A stretch of 64,000 nucleotides of DNA from Halobacillus mangrovi. GTDB lineage: Bacteria; Bacillota; Bacilli; Bacillales; Halobacillaceae. Positions 44,993-53,030 of the stretch are shown piece by piece. The notes below the pieces were generated by a model that made no database searches, was not told where the DNA came from, and saw nothing but the letters and a program-made list of their open reading frames with translations. Each line of letters starts with the position of its first letter. Within the stretch, counting starts at the first letter, position 1. A program made the position numbers and the translations under genes. The stretch spans positions 2,604,001 through 2,668,000 of the forward strand of contig NZ_CP020772.1 in assembly GCF_002097535.1 (NCBI RefSeq), written 5' to 3'.

Positions 44993-47089
44993 CTAGTACG
45001 TTAACCCGTGACCGAATGGGTATAGGATCCCATTTTCTTCCCCTGGAATCGTTACTGGCAGTTTTCCTGCAGGTTCATTTTCTCCAAATATAGCAGCAGC
45101 CGTTGCCTCAAAACTAGCGGTTCTGAAACCATATTGAGCAAGATAAGCATCCACTTCAGGGTAAGCCATGATATCATATGGATTTCGGATTCCTACACCG
45201 ATCACTGGTGCATTTTGAGTCATTAGGTGATTCACCATTTTCATTTGAGGGTGTTCTGGAGATCTTGTCCCCACACTGTATGTGTAAGTGCCAACGATGA
45301 TTTTATCAGCTGATTCGACGAGTGTTTCCTGTTCTTCAGTAAAGTCATAGTCTGAACCCACATCTACCACCGTCGTATTCGCATGCTGTTCTTTAACAGC
45401 CTCTCCAAGGGAATCAACAAAACTATTTCCGATGACAACTACATGCTCATCGCTTTCCGCTTCTAAAGGCAGAACTTGATCATTTTTCACTAAGGTAATA
45501 GATTTTTCCGCTGCTTCTTTTTCTATGGCTTTATGTTCATCTGATCCTACGGTTTCAACAGCACCTTGGATTTTATCTTCGATTTCTTCTAGATTCTCAG
45601 ACTTAATGATGCCTCGGTTTACTTTCAGAGTTAAGATACGGTCTACAGAAGCTTCAATTCGTTTCTCTGAAATCTCCCCAGATTCCACTGCGTCAAGAAG
45701 TCCCCCGGCCACTTCTTCAAGGCCGACTGGCATCAATACGATATCAGTTCCCGCTTTTACGGCACGAACGGCTGCGTCAACGGCTCCAAAATGTTCAGCA
45801 ATCGCGTTCATATTCATCGCATCTGTAATAATCACACCTTCATGGCCCATCTCTTCTCGCATCAGTCCTGTCAATACCTTATGGGAGAGGGTGGCTGGAA
45901 GAGAAATTTTCGTTCCGTCTTTTTTAGAAATCACTTTCGTATCATCAATTTTCGGGAAGGTGACATGAGCGGTCATCACCGCATCGATTCCAGCTTCCAT
46001 AGCTTCCTGGAATGGATACAGTTCAACCTCTTTCAAACGTTCTTTATCGTATGGGACTTCTGGGAGGCCAAGGTGTGAATCTACGGCTGTATCCCCATGG
46101 CCAGGGAAGTGCTTAGCCGTGGCAGCTACTCCTGTTTCTTGGAGACCTTTCGTATAAGCCACACCAAGATCTGCCACTAGCTGTGGGTCTTCACCAAATG
46201 AACGCACACCGATGACAGGATTGTCTGGGTTATTGTTAACATCCAAAACTGGAGCCAGGTTCATATTAATTCCAAGAGAAGAAAGTTCCTCTCCAATGGC
46301 ATGGCCGACATCATAGCTGATTTCTTCAGACCGGGTCGCTCCAAGCGCCATGTTTCCTGGCATGTCGGTTCCGGATTGAAGACGTGTGACTATTCCGCCT
46401 TCCTGATCAATCGTCATCAACAATCCAAATTTCTCTGAAGCTTCTTTATAGGCTGAAACCAATTTTGCTGTCTGCTCTGTTGTAACAACATTCTCTCTAA
46501 AGAGAATGACTCCGCCTAAATGGTACTTCTGGATTTGTTCTTCAATTTCAGGAAGCATTTCTGTCACATTCTCGCCATCCCACTTACGGAAATCCGGCAT
46601 AAGCATCTGACCGACTTTTTCTTCCAGTGTCATACCTTCGATGGCCTTTTGGATAATGTCGTAACGAGCTCCTTTCTGCTTACCAAGTGACGGTTCGGCT
46701 TTTTTCACAGAAGATTTATTTACTTTGTAATCCAGAGCAATTCTGTCCGAATGCACACCATCTGAAACACTAATAAACGTGCGTCCTCTATGCTCCAAAA
46801 TCGTTACATTCCCTTCATCATCTACAGTAGCCACATTTTTGTTTGACGATTTCCAAGTCAGGTCGTCCTCCGTCTTCATAAAATGCCCATCATCATAAAT
46901 GTGCAAAGCGTTCAGCGATACTTGATTTCCTTCAATTTGTGTATCAGCTTCTGGCACATTTTGCATGAGTACCAAGTCTGAGACTTCACTTTCGTCAGCA
47001 CTAGCGCCTTTCGGTGTCAAAAGCGCCTGAGAAAAACTCATGACAATCACTAGAAGTGCGATCGTAAACTTTTTACTTGTTACTCCCAA
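44993..47089 (-). CDS. nagZ: Secreted beta-N-acetylglucosaminidase NagZ (GH3)
   Basis: This 698-residue exported enzyme has a signal peptide (about residues 1-31, ends GASADE), a bacterial Ig-like segment (WKSSNKNVATVDDEGNVTIL, residues about 62-115), and a GH3 catalytic domain with AKHFPGHGDTAVDSH (catalytic His/Asp dyad) and GVIITDAMNMNAI (nucleophile Asp). A C-terminal alpha/beta domain (from about 500) follows, as in the two-domain B. subtilis NagZ. It removes terminal GlcNAc from muropeptides outside the cell. The Ig-like insert near the N-terminus makes it longer than B. subtilis NagZ (642). The start is TTG at 47089 after AGGAGGGG. Confidence 0.92.
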   Translation of the reverse strand: MGVTSKKFTIALLVIVMSFSQALLTPKGASADESEVSDLVLMQNVPEADTQIEGNQVSLNALHIYDDGHFMKTEDDLTWKSSNKNVATVDDEGNVTILEHRGRTFISVSDGVHSDRIALDYKVNKSSVKKAEPSLGKQKGARYDIIQKAIEGMTLEEKVGQMLMPDFRKWDGENVTEMLPEIEEQIQKYHLGGVILFRENVVTTEQTAKLVSAYKEASEKFGLLMTIDQEGGIVTRLQSGTDMPGNMALGATRSEEISYDVGHAIGEELSSLGINMNLAPVLDVNNNPDNPVIGVRSFGEDPQLVADLGVAYTKGLQETGVAATAKHFPGHGDTAVDSHLGLPEVPYDKERLKEVELYPFQEAMEAGIDAVMTAHVTFPKIDDTKVISKKDGTKISLPATLSHKVLTGLMREEMGHEGVIITDAMNMNAIAEHFGAVDAAVRAVKAGTDIVLMPVGLEEVAGGLLDAVESGEISEKRIEASVDRILTLKVNRGIIKSENLEEIEDKIQGAVETVGSDEHKAIEKEAAEKSITLVKNDQVLPLEAESDEHVVVIGNSFVDSLGEAVKEQHANTTVVDVGSDYDFTEEQETLVESADKIIVGTYTYSVGTRSPEHPQMKMVNHLMTQNAPVIGVGIRNPYDIMAYPEVDAYLAQYGFRTASFEATAAAIFGENEPAGKLPVTIPGEENGILYPFGHGLTY

Positions 47090-47114
47090 CTTTACCCCTC
47101 CTTATAATTACTTC

Positions 47115-48797
47115 CTAATAAGAACGTTCAACCCAATCGTTACTTGTAAAGGTAAGACTAGAGCCATTTAATTTAACATCATCCACATACCATCCTCGAT
47201 TGTTGACAGAACCATCCGTCTGATAGGTGAACCGGACAAACTTCGCTTCAGCAGGAAGTTCAACTTGCATCACTTCCCATTCCTCGCTGCTTCCCGTGAC
47301 CATTACAGCTTCTGTCCACTCTTCCCCGTCATTCGAATATTCAACGGTTCCTGTGTCATAGCCGTCTTCAATCTTGTACCATGTCTCAAAAGAAAGCGTG
47401 GATTTCTCTTCAAGGTTTAGTTCGGCTATAAGTTGATTTGTTTCATTTGATCCGTATCCTGCAAACCACGCTTCTCCTTTTTTATCCATCTCTACAGGAA
47501 TCGCATCGGCCACTTTTCTGGCAAACTCTCTTCTAGTTGGAGACGTTGAAACCGTGTTTCTACTAGGATGAACACGGTTTGTCAGAAGAATCGCAATGGT
47601 TTGGTTAGTCGGACTCACTACGATTGATGTCCCTGTATAACCTGTATGACCAAGGGTTGTGCTCTCTGATAGAGCATCCATAAACCAACCTTGCTGAAGC
47701 TCCCACCCAAGCCCATGATCGTCACCAGGGAACTGAGGAATCCGATTTTCAGTTAAAAGTTGAATTGTCTCTTGTTCAAGGATGCGTGTCCCTCCATATT
47801 TACCATCCATTAAAAACATGTGAGCGAACTTGGCTAAATCTGACGCTGTAGAGAATACACCGGCGTGACCGGCTACTCCACCAAGGGACCAGGCGCTTTC
47901 ATCATGAACTTCACCCCAGACTAGTCCACGGTTTGTCCATGGCTGATATTCTGTTGCTGCGATACGGTCCTTTAAACGGGCTGGTGGATTATACATCGTA
48001 TCGTCCATTCCGAGTGGTTCTGTAATCTCTTTTTTGACAAATTCATCAAGGCCCATTCCGGACAGACGCTCGATTAAAGCTCCAAGTGTAATCATGTTGA
48101 GATCGCTGTATGTATACTCAGAACCAGGTTCATCTTGGAGAGGATATTGAAATACGTATTGTAGCCGATCTTCGCGGGTACCTTCTATGGTGTAAAGAGG
48201 AATCCATGGTTTAAAACCAGAGGTATGTGTCATTAATTGTTCAATGGTAACGCTTTCTTTTCCGTTTGCAGCGAATTCTGGAATGTATTTGGCAACCGGA
48301 TCATCCAGTTCAAATTTTCCCTGTTCGTATAATTTCATTGCTGCGGTAGTGGTAAACAATTTACTAATGGAAGCAAGATCAAAAATCGTATCTTCGCTCA
48401 TTGGAATAGGATCATCCACTTTTGTGAACTCATCATCTTTGTATTGGACGGCATATCCATAAGCTTCCTCTTTTACGATATGTCCTCTTCTGGCTACGAA
48501 AGCGACGGCTCCTGGCATCACCTGTTCCTGAATAGCTGATTTTAAGACGTTATCGATTTCGTTGAGGGGGGCTTCTCGCATGCCGGCACCTCTAATAGAG
48601 CCCTGATGAAGGACTGGAGAGGTTGGCCCCGGCTGGTCCCATGTAAAGACAGGGTGCCCTTTGTCACTAGACTGGTTTAAATTTTGCTTTCCTTCTTTTT
48701 CAATCGTAGGTCCTTCACTTGCTAAACTGGTTCCTGGTACAAGCAATGTGGTTCCGAGTACAGTCACTAACGCAACAGACACCGTTTTTCGACTCAT
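47115..48797 (-). CDS. Secreted AmiE-like serine hydrolase with C-terminal jelly-roll domain
   Basis: This 560-residue protein has a signal peptide (ends SLASEG, about residue 27) and a class C beta-lactamase fold domain (residues about 75-400) with DLASISKLF (SxxK), YSDLN and GHTGYTGTS. This matches B. subtilis AmiE/YbbE, an N-acetylmuramyl-L-alanine amidase acting on muropeptides. About 120 extra C-terminal residues (TLSFETWYKIEDGYDTGTVE...FVRFTYQTDG...GWYVDDVKL, landmarks) look like a MAM/immune-inhibitor-type jelly roll, absent from B. subtilis AmiE (441 aa). It is the first gene of amiE-nagZ-namZ. AAGGAGGACGCAT precedes the ATG. Confidence 0.82.
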   Translation of the reverse strand: MSRKTVSVALVTVLGTTLLVPGTSLASEGPTIEKEGKQNLNQSSDKGHPVFTWDQPGPTSPVLHQGSIRGAGMREAPLNEIDNVLKSAIQEQVMPGAVAFVARRGHIVKEEAYGYAVQYKDDEFTKVDDPIPMSEDTIFDLASISKLFTTTAAMKLYEQGKFELDDPVAKYIPEFAANGKESVTIEQLMTHTSGFKPWIPLYTIEGTREDRLQYVFQYPLQDEPGSEYTYSDLNMITLGALIERLSGMGLDEFVKKEITEPLGMDDTMYNPPARLKDRIAATEYQPWTNRGLVWGEVHDESAWSLGGVAGHAGVFSTASDLAKFAHMFLMDGKYGGTRILEQETIQLLTENRIPQFPGDDHGLGWELQQGWFMDALSESTTLGHTGYTGTSIVVSPTNQTIAILLTNRVHPSRNTVSTSPTRREFARKVADAIPVEMDKKGEAWFAGYGSNETNQLIAELNLEEKSTLSFETWYKIEDGYDTGTVEYSNDGEEWTEAVMVTGSSEEWEVMQVELPAEAKFVRFTYQTDGSVNNRGWYVDDVKLNGSSLTFTSNDWVERSY

Positions 48798-49046
48798 ATG
48801 CGTCCTCCTTTTTTCTTATCAGGTGTCGCAACTAAAGCCTCCTTTCTTTGCCACTATATTGAACTTCTGTTTCAAGCATAAACCGAGCCTTTATAGTCGT
48901 CTATACCACTTTTGTCACAGTTGGAAAAAAAGTCTTCTGTTTCCAAGACTATCCACCTAAGTCATTTGAATGATTTTGAAATATTATGACATTTAGTTAT
49001 GTTTATTTATGTAGTTTTATTTCAGAATTTCAGTTAAATGCAACGC
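48798..49046 (-). promoter_or_regulatory. Upstream region of amiE-nagZ-namZ
   Basis: This 250-base leader is AT-rich. AGTTTTATT (49013-49021), also found in the murR promoter, lies near its far end, followed by TTCAGAATTTCAG. No clear -35/-10 pair was assigned, and no gene was seen. Confidence 0.3.
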
Positions 49047-49091
49047 AGAGAAATGAGATTCCGCAGTGCCTTTGCTGAATCTCATTTCTCT
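49047..49091. terminator. Terminator after the MFS gene
   Basis: A 15-bp perfect stem (49047-49061 with 49077-49091) has a 15-base loop. Confidence 0.8.
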
Positions 49092-49097
49092 ATCTGC

Positions 49098-50292
49098 CTA
49101 ACCAACACTCTTATTTTTTCGGTAAATTAATTGAATCACACAATATAGAAGTAAGAAAATTAACGCTCCACACAAACCGATGGAACCTCCTATCCATCCT
49201 GTTTTATGGGCTGGCATGTTCTCTAAGACAACCCCCGTCCCAAACATAACTAATCCGATTTGGATATTCATAATTGCTTCAATTACGCCGAAGACTCGGC
49301 CTTGTTTCCCATTCGGGATTTGCTGCATGATCAGGGTATCCACACTCGCCCCTCCGACCCCTCCGATGAAAGAAATACTGATAAATAAAAGAGATAAGAT
49401 GAGAAAGTTAGCAGCTTGACTTGCAGCCATCTGAAGACTGCTTTCAACAATTAATGCAGCTATTCCAATGAAGAGGAAGTTCTTTTTTAGTCGTCCTGTT
49501 ACAAGAAAACTTAAAATAAGGCCAGTTCCTAATGATCCATACAGCAAACCGACTCCAAGTTCATCCAACTTGAATGTTTCAGCCCCGTATATACTAATGA
49601 GAACATTAAACACCCCATCCATAGTCGCTGTGACGAGTTGAAGAATGACTGCCACTATAACAAAAGTACCAATCCCCTTTAAAAAGCTGCTCGTAGCTTC
49701 ATTACTTTCACCACAAGTTTGCGAGCGTTTCTTAACAGACAGATTTCTAACAAGGATCGCAGCAGCTAAAAAGGAACACGCATTAAGCACAAAGGCGAAT
49801 TCATTACCAAATAGAAAAGCGACGCCCCCCCCCGGTAATGGAACCTCCAATAAGCACGATTCCTAGAATCAGCTGCTCCATCCCATTCACTTTCATCAAA
49901 ATGGACTCTTCTGCCATTGCTGCAATCGTACTTTTTCTAACTGGCAAATAAAAGGCTTCCCCACATGACAGGGCGATAACTCCTGCAAATACAATCCATA
50001 AATCCTCTTTCGACTGAACAAATAAAAAACTTAAGGCAAAGGGAATACGTAAGAGATCCGTGGCTATCAGCAAATACTTTTTGTTGAGTCGATCTGCGAG
50101 TTTTCCACCCAAGGGAGAAAGCAGTAGAAACGGAAGAATCCGAATTCCGAGTACAGCTCCAACCGCTAGTCCTGAACCTGTGATGTGGAGTACGAGTGTT
50201 AGTACAGCGACTTGGCTGAACCGGTCTCCGATCCCATTGACAATTCCGGAGTAAAATAAATAACGATATGGGTGATGCTTTAATACACTCAT
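49098..50292 (-). pseudogene. MFS transporter interrupted by a frameshift at a G9 run
   Basis: Two overlapping minus-strand frames (49804-50292 and 49098-49850) together encode one 12-helix major facilitator (about 397 residues). The first half begins MSVLKHHPYRYLFYSGIVNG and has the LGGKLADRLNKKY loop typical of MFS. The break lies at nine consecutive G (C9 at 49825-49833 on +). Eight G would give a continuous GSITGGGVAFLFGNEF. This may be phase variation, a real mutation or a sequencing error. GGGGAGGTAATC precedes the ATG. It is probably a drug or metabolite exporter regulated by the ArsR protein upstream. Confidence 0.85.
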
Positions 50293-50307
50293 GATTACCT
50301 CCCCTAT

Positions 50308-50330
50308 AATTAGATATGCATCTAATTAGT
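50308..50330. promoter_or_regulatory. Probable operator upstream of MFS gene
   Basis: AATTAGAT-ATGC-ATCTAATT (50308-50327) is a palindrome just upstream of the MFS start. The half ATCTAATTAG recurs in the regulator's own promoter (51426-51437, ATCTAATTAGAT). Confidence 0.55.
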
Positions 50331-50805
50331 TTTTCAAAAAAATTTGCTGAGTTGTATTTGACTTACAATCTCTACTCAAATTAAGCCTCCTACTCTTGTA
50401 GGATTGAATTCGAGTTATTTACGTGAAGTATGGGGAATGGAAAACGATTGAAACTGCAGCTAAATTGATTGATTCTAAGCTTAATATTGGGTGGTACATT
50501 CCGGTTTGCTTTCAAAACGACCTTTTCTGGAATGAAGTTTGGCACACCTTGGTCCTGGTGGAAATCCAGCAATCCTACTGGTTTCCTTGTAATAAATAGC
50601 AATTTCAAACGAGCAAGGTTTCGAGAACTTCATAAGGTAACGGACATTGGGGAAGGGGGGAGACTCTTTTGAGATCATAGTCCAGGATGAGGCAAGGCGC
50701 CTGAGGAAGCTCACCGTAAGCCCAGGGTAAGCGAGTCCTTCCCAACGCTTTCAAACTTCACAAACATCTCGAAATCGAGTGTTTTTAAGAGCTTGCAGAT
50801 AGGTG
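50331..50805. other. Intergenic region with a diverged GC-rich repeat
   Basis: Positions about 50655-50750 (GGCGCCTGAGGAAGCTCACC, AGGGTAAGCGAGTCC) resemble the core of the foldback element at 27.8 kb in the same orientation. The rest is unremarkable. Several open frames of 60-77 codons here lack ribosome sites and overlap the repeat, so no gene is called. Confidence 0.5.
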
Positions 50806-51396
50806 TTACCTTCTTACGACGACTGGCCACAGTTCTTGCGGATTCAGTTCGTAAATATTGTTTTCTCTGTACATGAACGAGTGCATGATCCACTCTCTGC
50901 GGATTGTGGCAAAATCATCGAAGAACGTTTTAATATATTCGTTAACTTCTTTTTCTTCATACGTCTTACCTTGGTCAAAGCCCTGGACAAAATAAGATAG
51001 AATAACAATTTTCTTCTTTTGTTGACTCGGTATCGACTTCAGTTTCCCATCTTTTGAGATAAAGCTGTTCAACACTTTAGTCTGTTCTTTATCTGTCACT
51101 TGAAGCTCATTTTTATTCATGGCTTCTTCATCTCCAATCCTTAGAATTGCTGTGGTCATAAATTCGAGCTTACGCTCATCCAAATGAAAGTAAATCGTGT
51201 TTCTATCGCGGCGGGAATAGACCATACCTGTATCCCTCAACTTTTTCAGATGATGAGTAATCGTCGGAGGTCTCAAGCCGAGTTTCCCTGCAATCGCCTG
51301 TCCGTGCAAGGGTCCATGTCTTAATAAAGCTATAATTCTTAGTCTTGTAGGATCCCCAACCGCTTTGTGAAAAGCAACCATTTTATCTAATTGCAT
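50806..51396 (-). CDS. ArsR-family winged-helix regulator with DUF2087 domain
   Basis: In this 196-residue protein, residues 1-80 form an ArsR HTH (LRIIALLRHGPLHGQAIAGK, LGLRPPTITHHLKKLRDTGM, and the wing SRRDRNTIYFHL). The C-terminal part (about 110-195, with LSYFVQGFDQGKTYEEKEVN and RREWIMHSFMYRENNIYELN) matches the DUF2087 domain that often follows such HTHs. No metal-binding Cys pair was seen. It probably represses itself and the MFS gene through ATCTAATTAGAT-like sites. Confidence 0.85.
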   Translation of the reverse strand: MQLDKMVAFHKAVGDPTRLRIIALLRHGPLHGQAIAGKLGLRPPTITHHLKKLRDTGMVYSRRDRNTIYFHLDERKLEFMTTAILRIGDEEAMNKNELQVTDKEQTKVLNSFISKDGKLKSIPSQQKKKIVILSYFVQGFDQGKTYEEKEVNEYIKTFFDDFATIRREWIMHSFMYRENNIYELNPQELWPVVVRR

Positions 51397-51425
51397 TATC
51401 GGCCCTTCTTTCTATTTTTATAATC

Positions 51426-51437
51426 ATCTAATTAGAT
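51426..51437. promoter_or_regulatory. Probable autoregulatory operator of the ArsR-type gene
   Basis: A perfect 12-bp palindrome, ATCTAATTAGAT, lies 30 bases upstream of the regulator's ATG. Eleven bases of it recur with one change at the MFS promoter (50320-50330). Confidence 0.55.
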
Positions 51438-51480
51438 ATTAATCGAATCTTATAGAACTGTCAATTTGATTCATAAGAAA

Positions 51481-51504
51481 AGCACAGCTCCTCTCAGCTG
51501 TGCT
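51481..51504 (-). terminator. Terminator after DUF1028 gene
   Basis: AGCACAGCT (51481-51489) pairs with AGCTGTGCT (51496-51504). The minus-strand tail is T-rich. Confidence 0.75.
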
Positions 51505-51525
51505 AGAAAAATTCCTCAATTAACG

Positions 51526-52395
51526 TTAAACATGCGTTTTCATAAATTCATAAACTTTCATGTCTATATATCCTCTTTCCTGCTCCCTGGCCTCGAAATT
51601 CTCCGTGTGAAGATAAGCTGTAAGCCCTTGATGAAACTCGTCATCTGATACTTCCTGAGACGTTAGATACTCTAATCGGACCAGCCAATCTCGAAGGTCC
51701 TCCTCAAGCTTCCCTTCGATTTTCTCGATGTCATATGGCTCTGTTTCACCAAAGTAGAGCTGTTGCAGCTGATAAATTCTGTCTAATTCTTCAATCGGTT
51801 CAGGGTGATCGTCTACACGTAAGTCAACAAACACATCGCTTAAACCACCATATCCCCCATTTTTTTTAACGACATAAATGGCTGCCGATTGCTTTCCTCG
51901 ACTGTCGCCACCCGCATTTTGAGCCGCTTTTAACCCAGCAATTAATCGATCGGCTAATGGTCCTTCGGTATTTTCGAAAGCATCACCCATGTGAGTGACT
52001 GTTTCTCTATTAACGAGGATGTTTCCCTGGGCAGCATAGTTTTTTCCTGTTACGTCGCCAGCCCAGTCATAACATTCTTCTCCTGTGAATGTCGCTGCAT
52101 TCCCTTTAGCATCAATGACACCAACTTGTCTATGCAAAAAGTCTTCGTCATTCGATGTTAGGGTTTGAATCACTTCATCTGGACAGCTCCCCTCTTCGAG
52201 CAGTCGCAAGCCTTCAGGGCCATACGCCGGGTTGGCGAACGCTTGTGTTGCAACAGCTCCTACCCCCGCTTTTGCCCAAGGGACGACAGAGCCTACGCCT
52301 AAAAATTTCGATTGGACAGCGACCCCAACCTCTCCTGTTGCCGGGTCACATCCCACTATAGAAAATGTTGCAATAATCGGCTGATTGTTATTCAA
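51526..52395 (-). CDS. DUF1028 family protein
   Basis: This 289-residue protein has an Ntn-hydrolase-like DUF1028 domain over residues 1-200 (IIATFSIVGCDPATGEVGVAV, QAFANPAYGPEGLRLLEEG, and YAAQGNILV). The C-terminal 75 residues (LDRIYQLQQLYFGETEP...) look like the peptidoglycan-binding-like extension seen in some members. The biochemical function is unknown. TTG at 52395 has GGAGG 8 bases upstream; ATG at 52401 is too close to it. It is divergent from the stress gene at 52534. Confidence 0.8.
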   Translation of the reverse strand: MNNNQPIIATFSIVGCDPATGEVGVAVQSKFLGVGSVVPWAKAGVGAVATQAFANPAYGPEGLRLLEEGSCPDEVIQTLTSNDEDFLHRQVGVIDAKGNAATFTGEECYDWAGDVTGKNYAAQGNILVNRETVTHMGDAFENTEGPLADRLIAGLKAAQNAGGDSRGKQSAAIYVVKKNGGYGGLSDVFVDLRVDDHPEPIEELDRIYQLQQLYFGETEPYDIEKIEGKLEEDLRDWLVRLEYLTSQEVSDDEFHQGLTAYLHTENFEAREQERGYIDMKVYEFMKTHV

Positions 52396-52469
52396 TTCCA
52401 TCCCCTCCAATAGTAGTTCCATTCGACTTTTTCCAGCAAAATCCTTCTTATCTTTAGGAGCATCTGGAT

Positions 52470-52494
52470 GTTTTTTGGCAAAAAAATCGGGTAT
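52470..52494 (+). promoter_or_regulatory. SigB-type promoter of the yflT-like gene
   Basis: GTTTTT-N13-GGGTAT fits the Bacillus SigB consensus GTTTAA-N12-14-GGGTAT (-10 perfect, -35 four of six). It is 39 bases upstream of the ATG of a general stress protein, which is typically SigB-controlled. Confidence 0.65.
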
Positions 52495-52533
52495 TTAATC
52501 AAATGTACCTTACAATAAAAGGAGAGGATAGAG

Positions 52534-52881
52534 ATGAAACCAATACTACGTGAATACACAAATGATGAGAAGCTGATGCAAGACGTCACATCTCTCAAAA
52601 ATCAAGGAATTGATAATAAGGACATTTATATTTTGTCTCACGATGATGATCGTACAGATCGAATCGCGAACAACGTGAACGCGAACACCATCGGATTATC
52701 TGAGCAAGACTTCAAAAATGTCATTTCTAATATCTTCAGTAAACAAGGGGATGAGCTGAGAACGAAGCTAAAAGAAATCGGTTTTTCTCAACAAGAAGCA
52801 GAAGAGTATGAAGAGGACATGGATGAAGGAAAAGTTCTATTGATCGTTACCGATACACAAAAAGCACAAGAGATTCTATAA
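52534..52881 (+). CDS. YflT/general stress protein 17M-like
   Basis: This 115-residue protein matches the YflT domain: an N-terminal beta-alpha unit (LREYTNDEKLMQDVTSLK...KDIYILSHDDDRTDRIA), then a helix and GKVLLIVTD near the end. In B. subtilis these are SigB-dependent stress proteins, and a SigB-like promoter lies upstream. The function is unknown, probably in salt or general stress. AAAGGAGAGGATAGAG precedes the ATG. Confidence 0.82.
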   Translation: MKPILREYTNDEKLMQDVTSLKNQGIDNKDIYILSHDDDRTDRIANNVNANTIGLSEQDFKNVISNIFSKQGDELRTKLKEIGFSQQEAEEYEEDMDEGKVLLIVTDTQKAQEIL

Positions 52882-52890
52882 AAATTAGGA

Positions 52891-52919
52891 AAGACCGCTC
52901 TAAATGAGCGGTCTTTTTT
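52891..52919 (+). terminator. Terminator after yflT-like gene
   Basis: AAGACCGCTC (52891-52900) pairs with 52906-52915, followed by T4-6. Confidence 0.85.
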
Positions 52920-52932
52920 GAGAATGCGATGA

Positions 52933-53024
52933 TTCGCTGATATATCCTGTTTCTTCGCTGATATATATCAGCTTTCGTTGAAAAATATCAGCCTTTGCTG
53001 ATAAGAAATATATTTTCGTTGATA
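52933..53024. repeat. Five-unit tandem array, 20-21-bp period, core TTCGCTGATA
   Basis: Cores start at 52933, 52954, 52974, 52994 and 53015 (TTCGCTGATA, TTCGCTGATA, TTCGTTGAAA, TTTGCTGATA, TTCGTTGATA), with spacings 21, 20, 20 and 21. The array fills the gap between the yflT terminator and the stop of the lipoprotein gene. The core is unrelated to the TTGCACCA array at 22.8 kb, but the period is the same. Confidence 0.8.
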
Positions 53025-53030
53025 AAAGGG

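Noticed and set aside
45525..45968. 147-codon + strand frame inside nagZ
   Set aside because: It is an antisense shadow of a well-conserved GH3 domain.
50390..50714. Several 60-77-codon frames between the MFS and ArsR genes
   Set aside because: They overlap each other and a degenerate repeat and lack ribosome sites.
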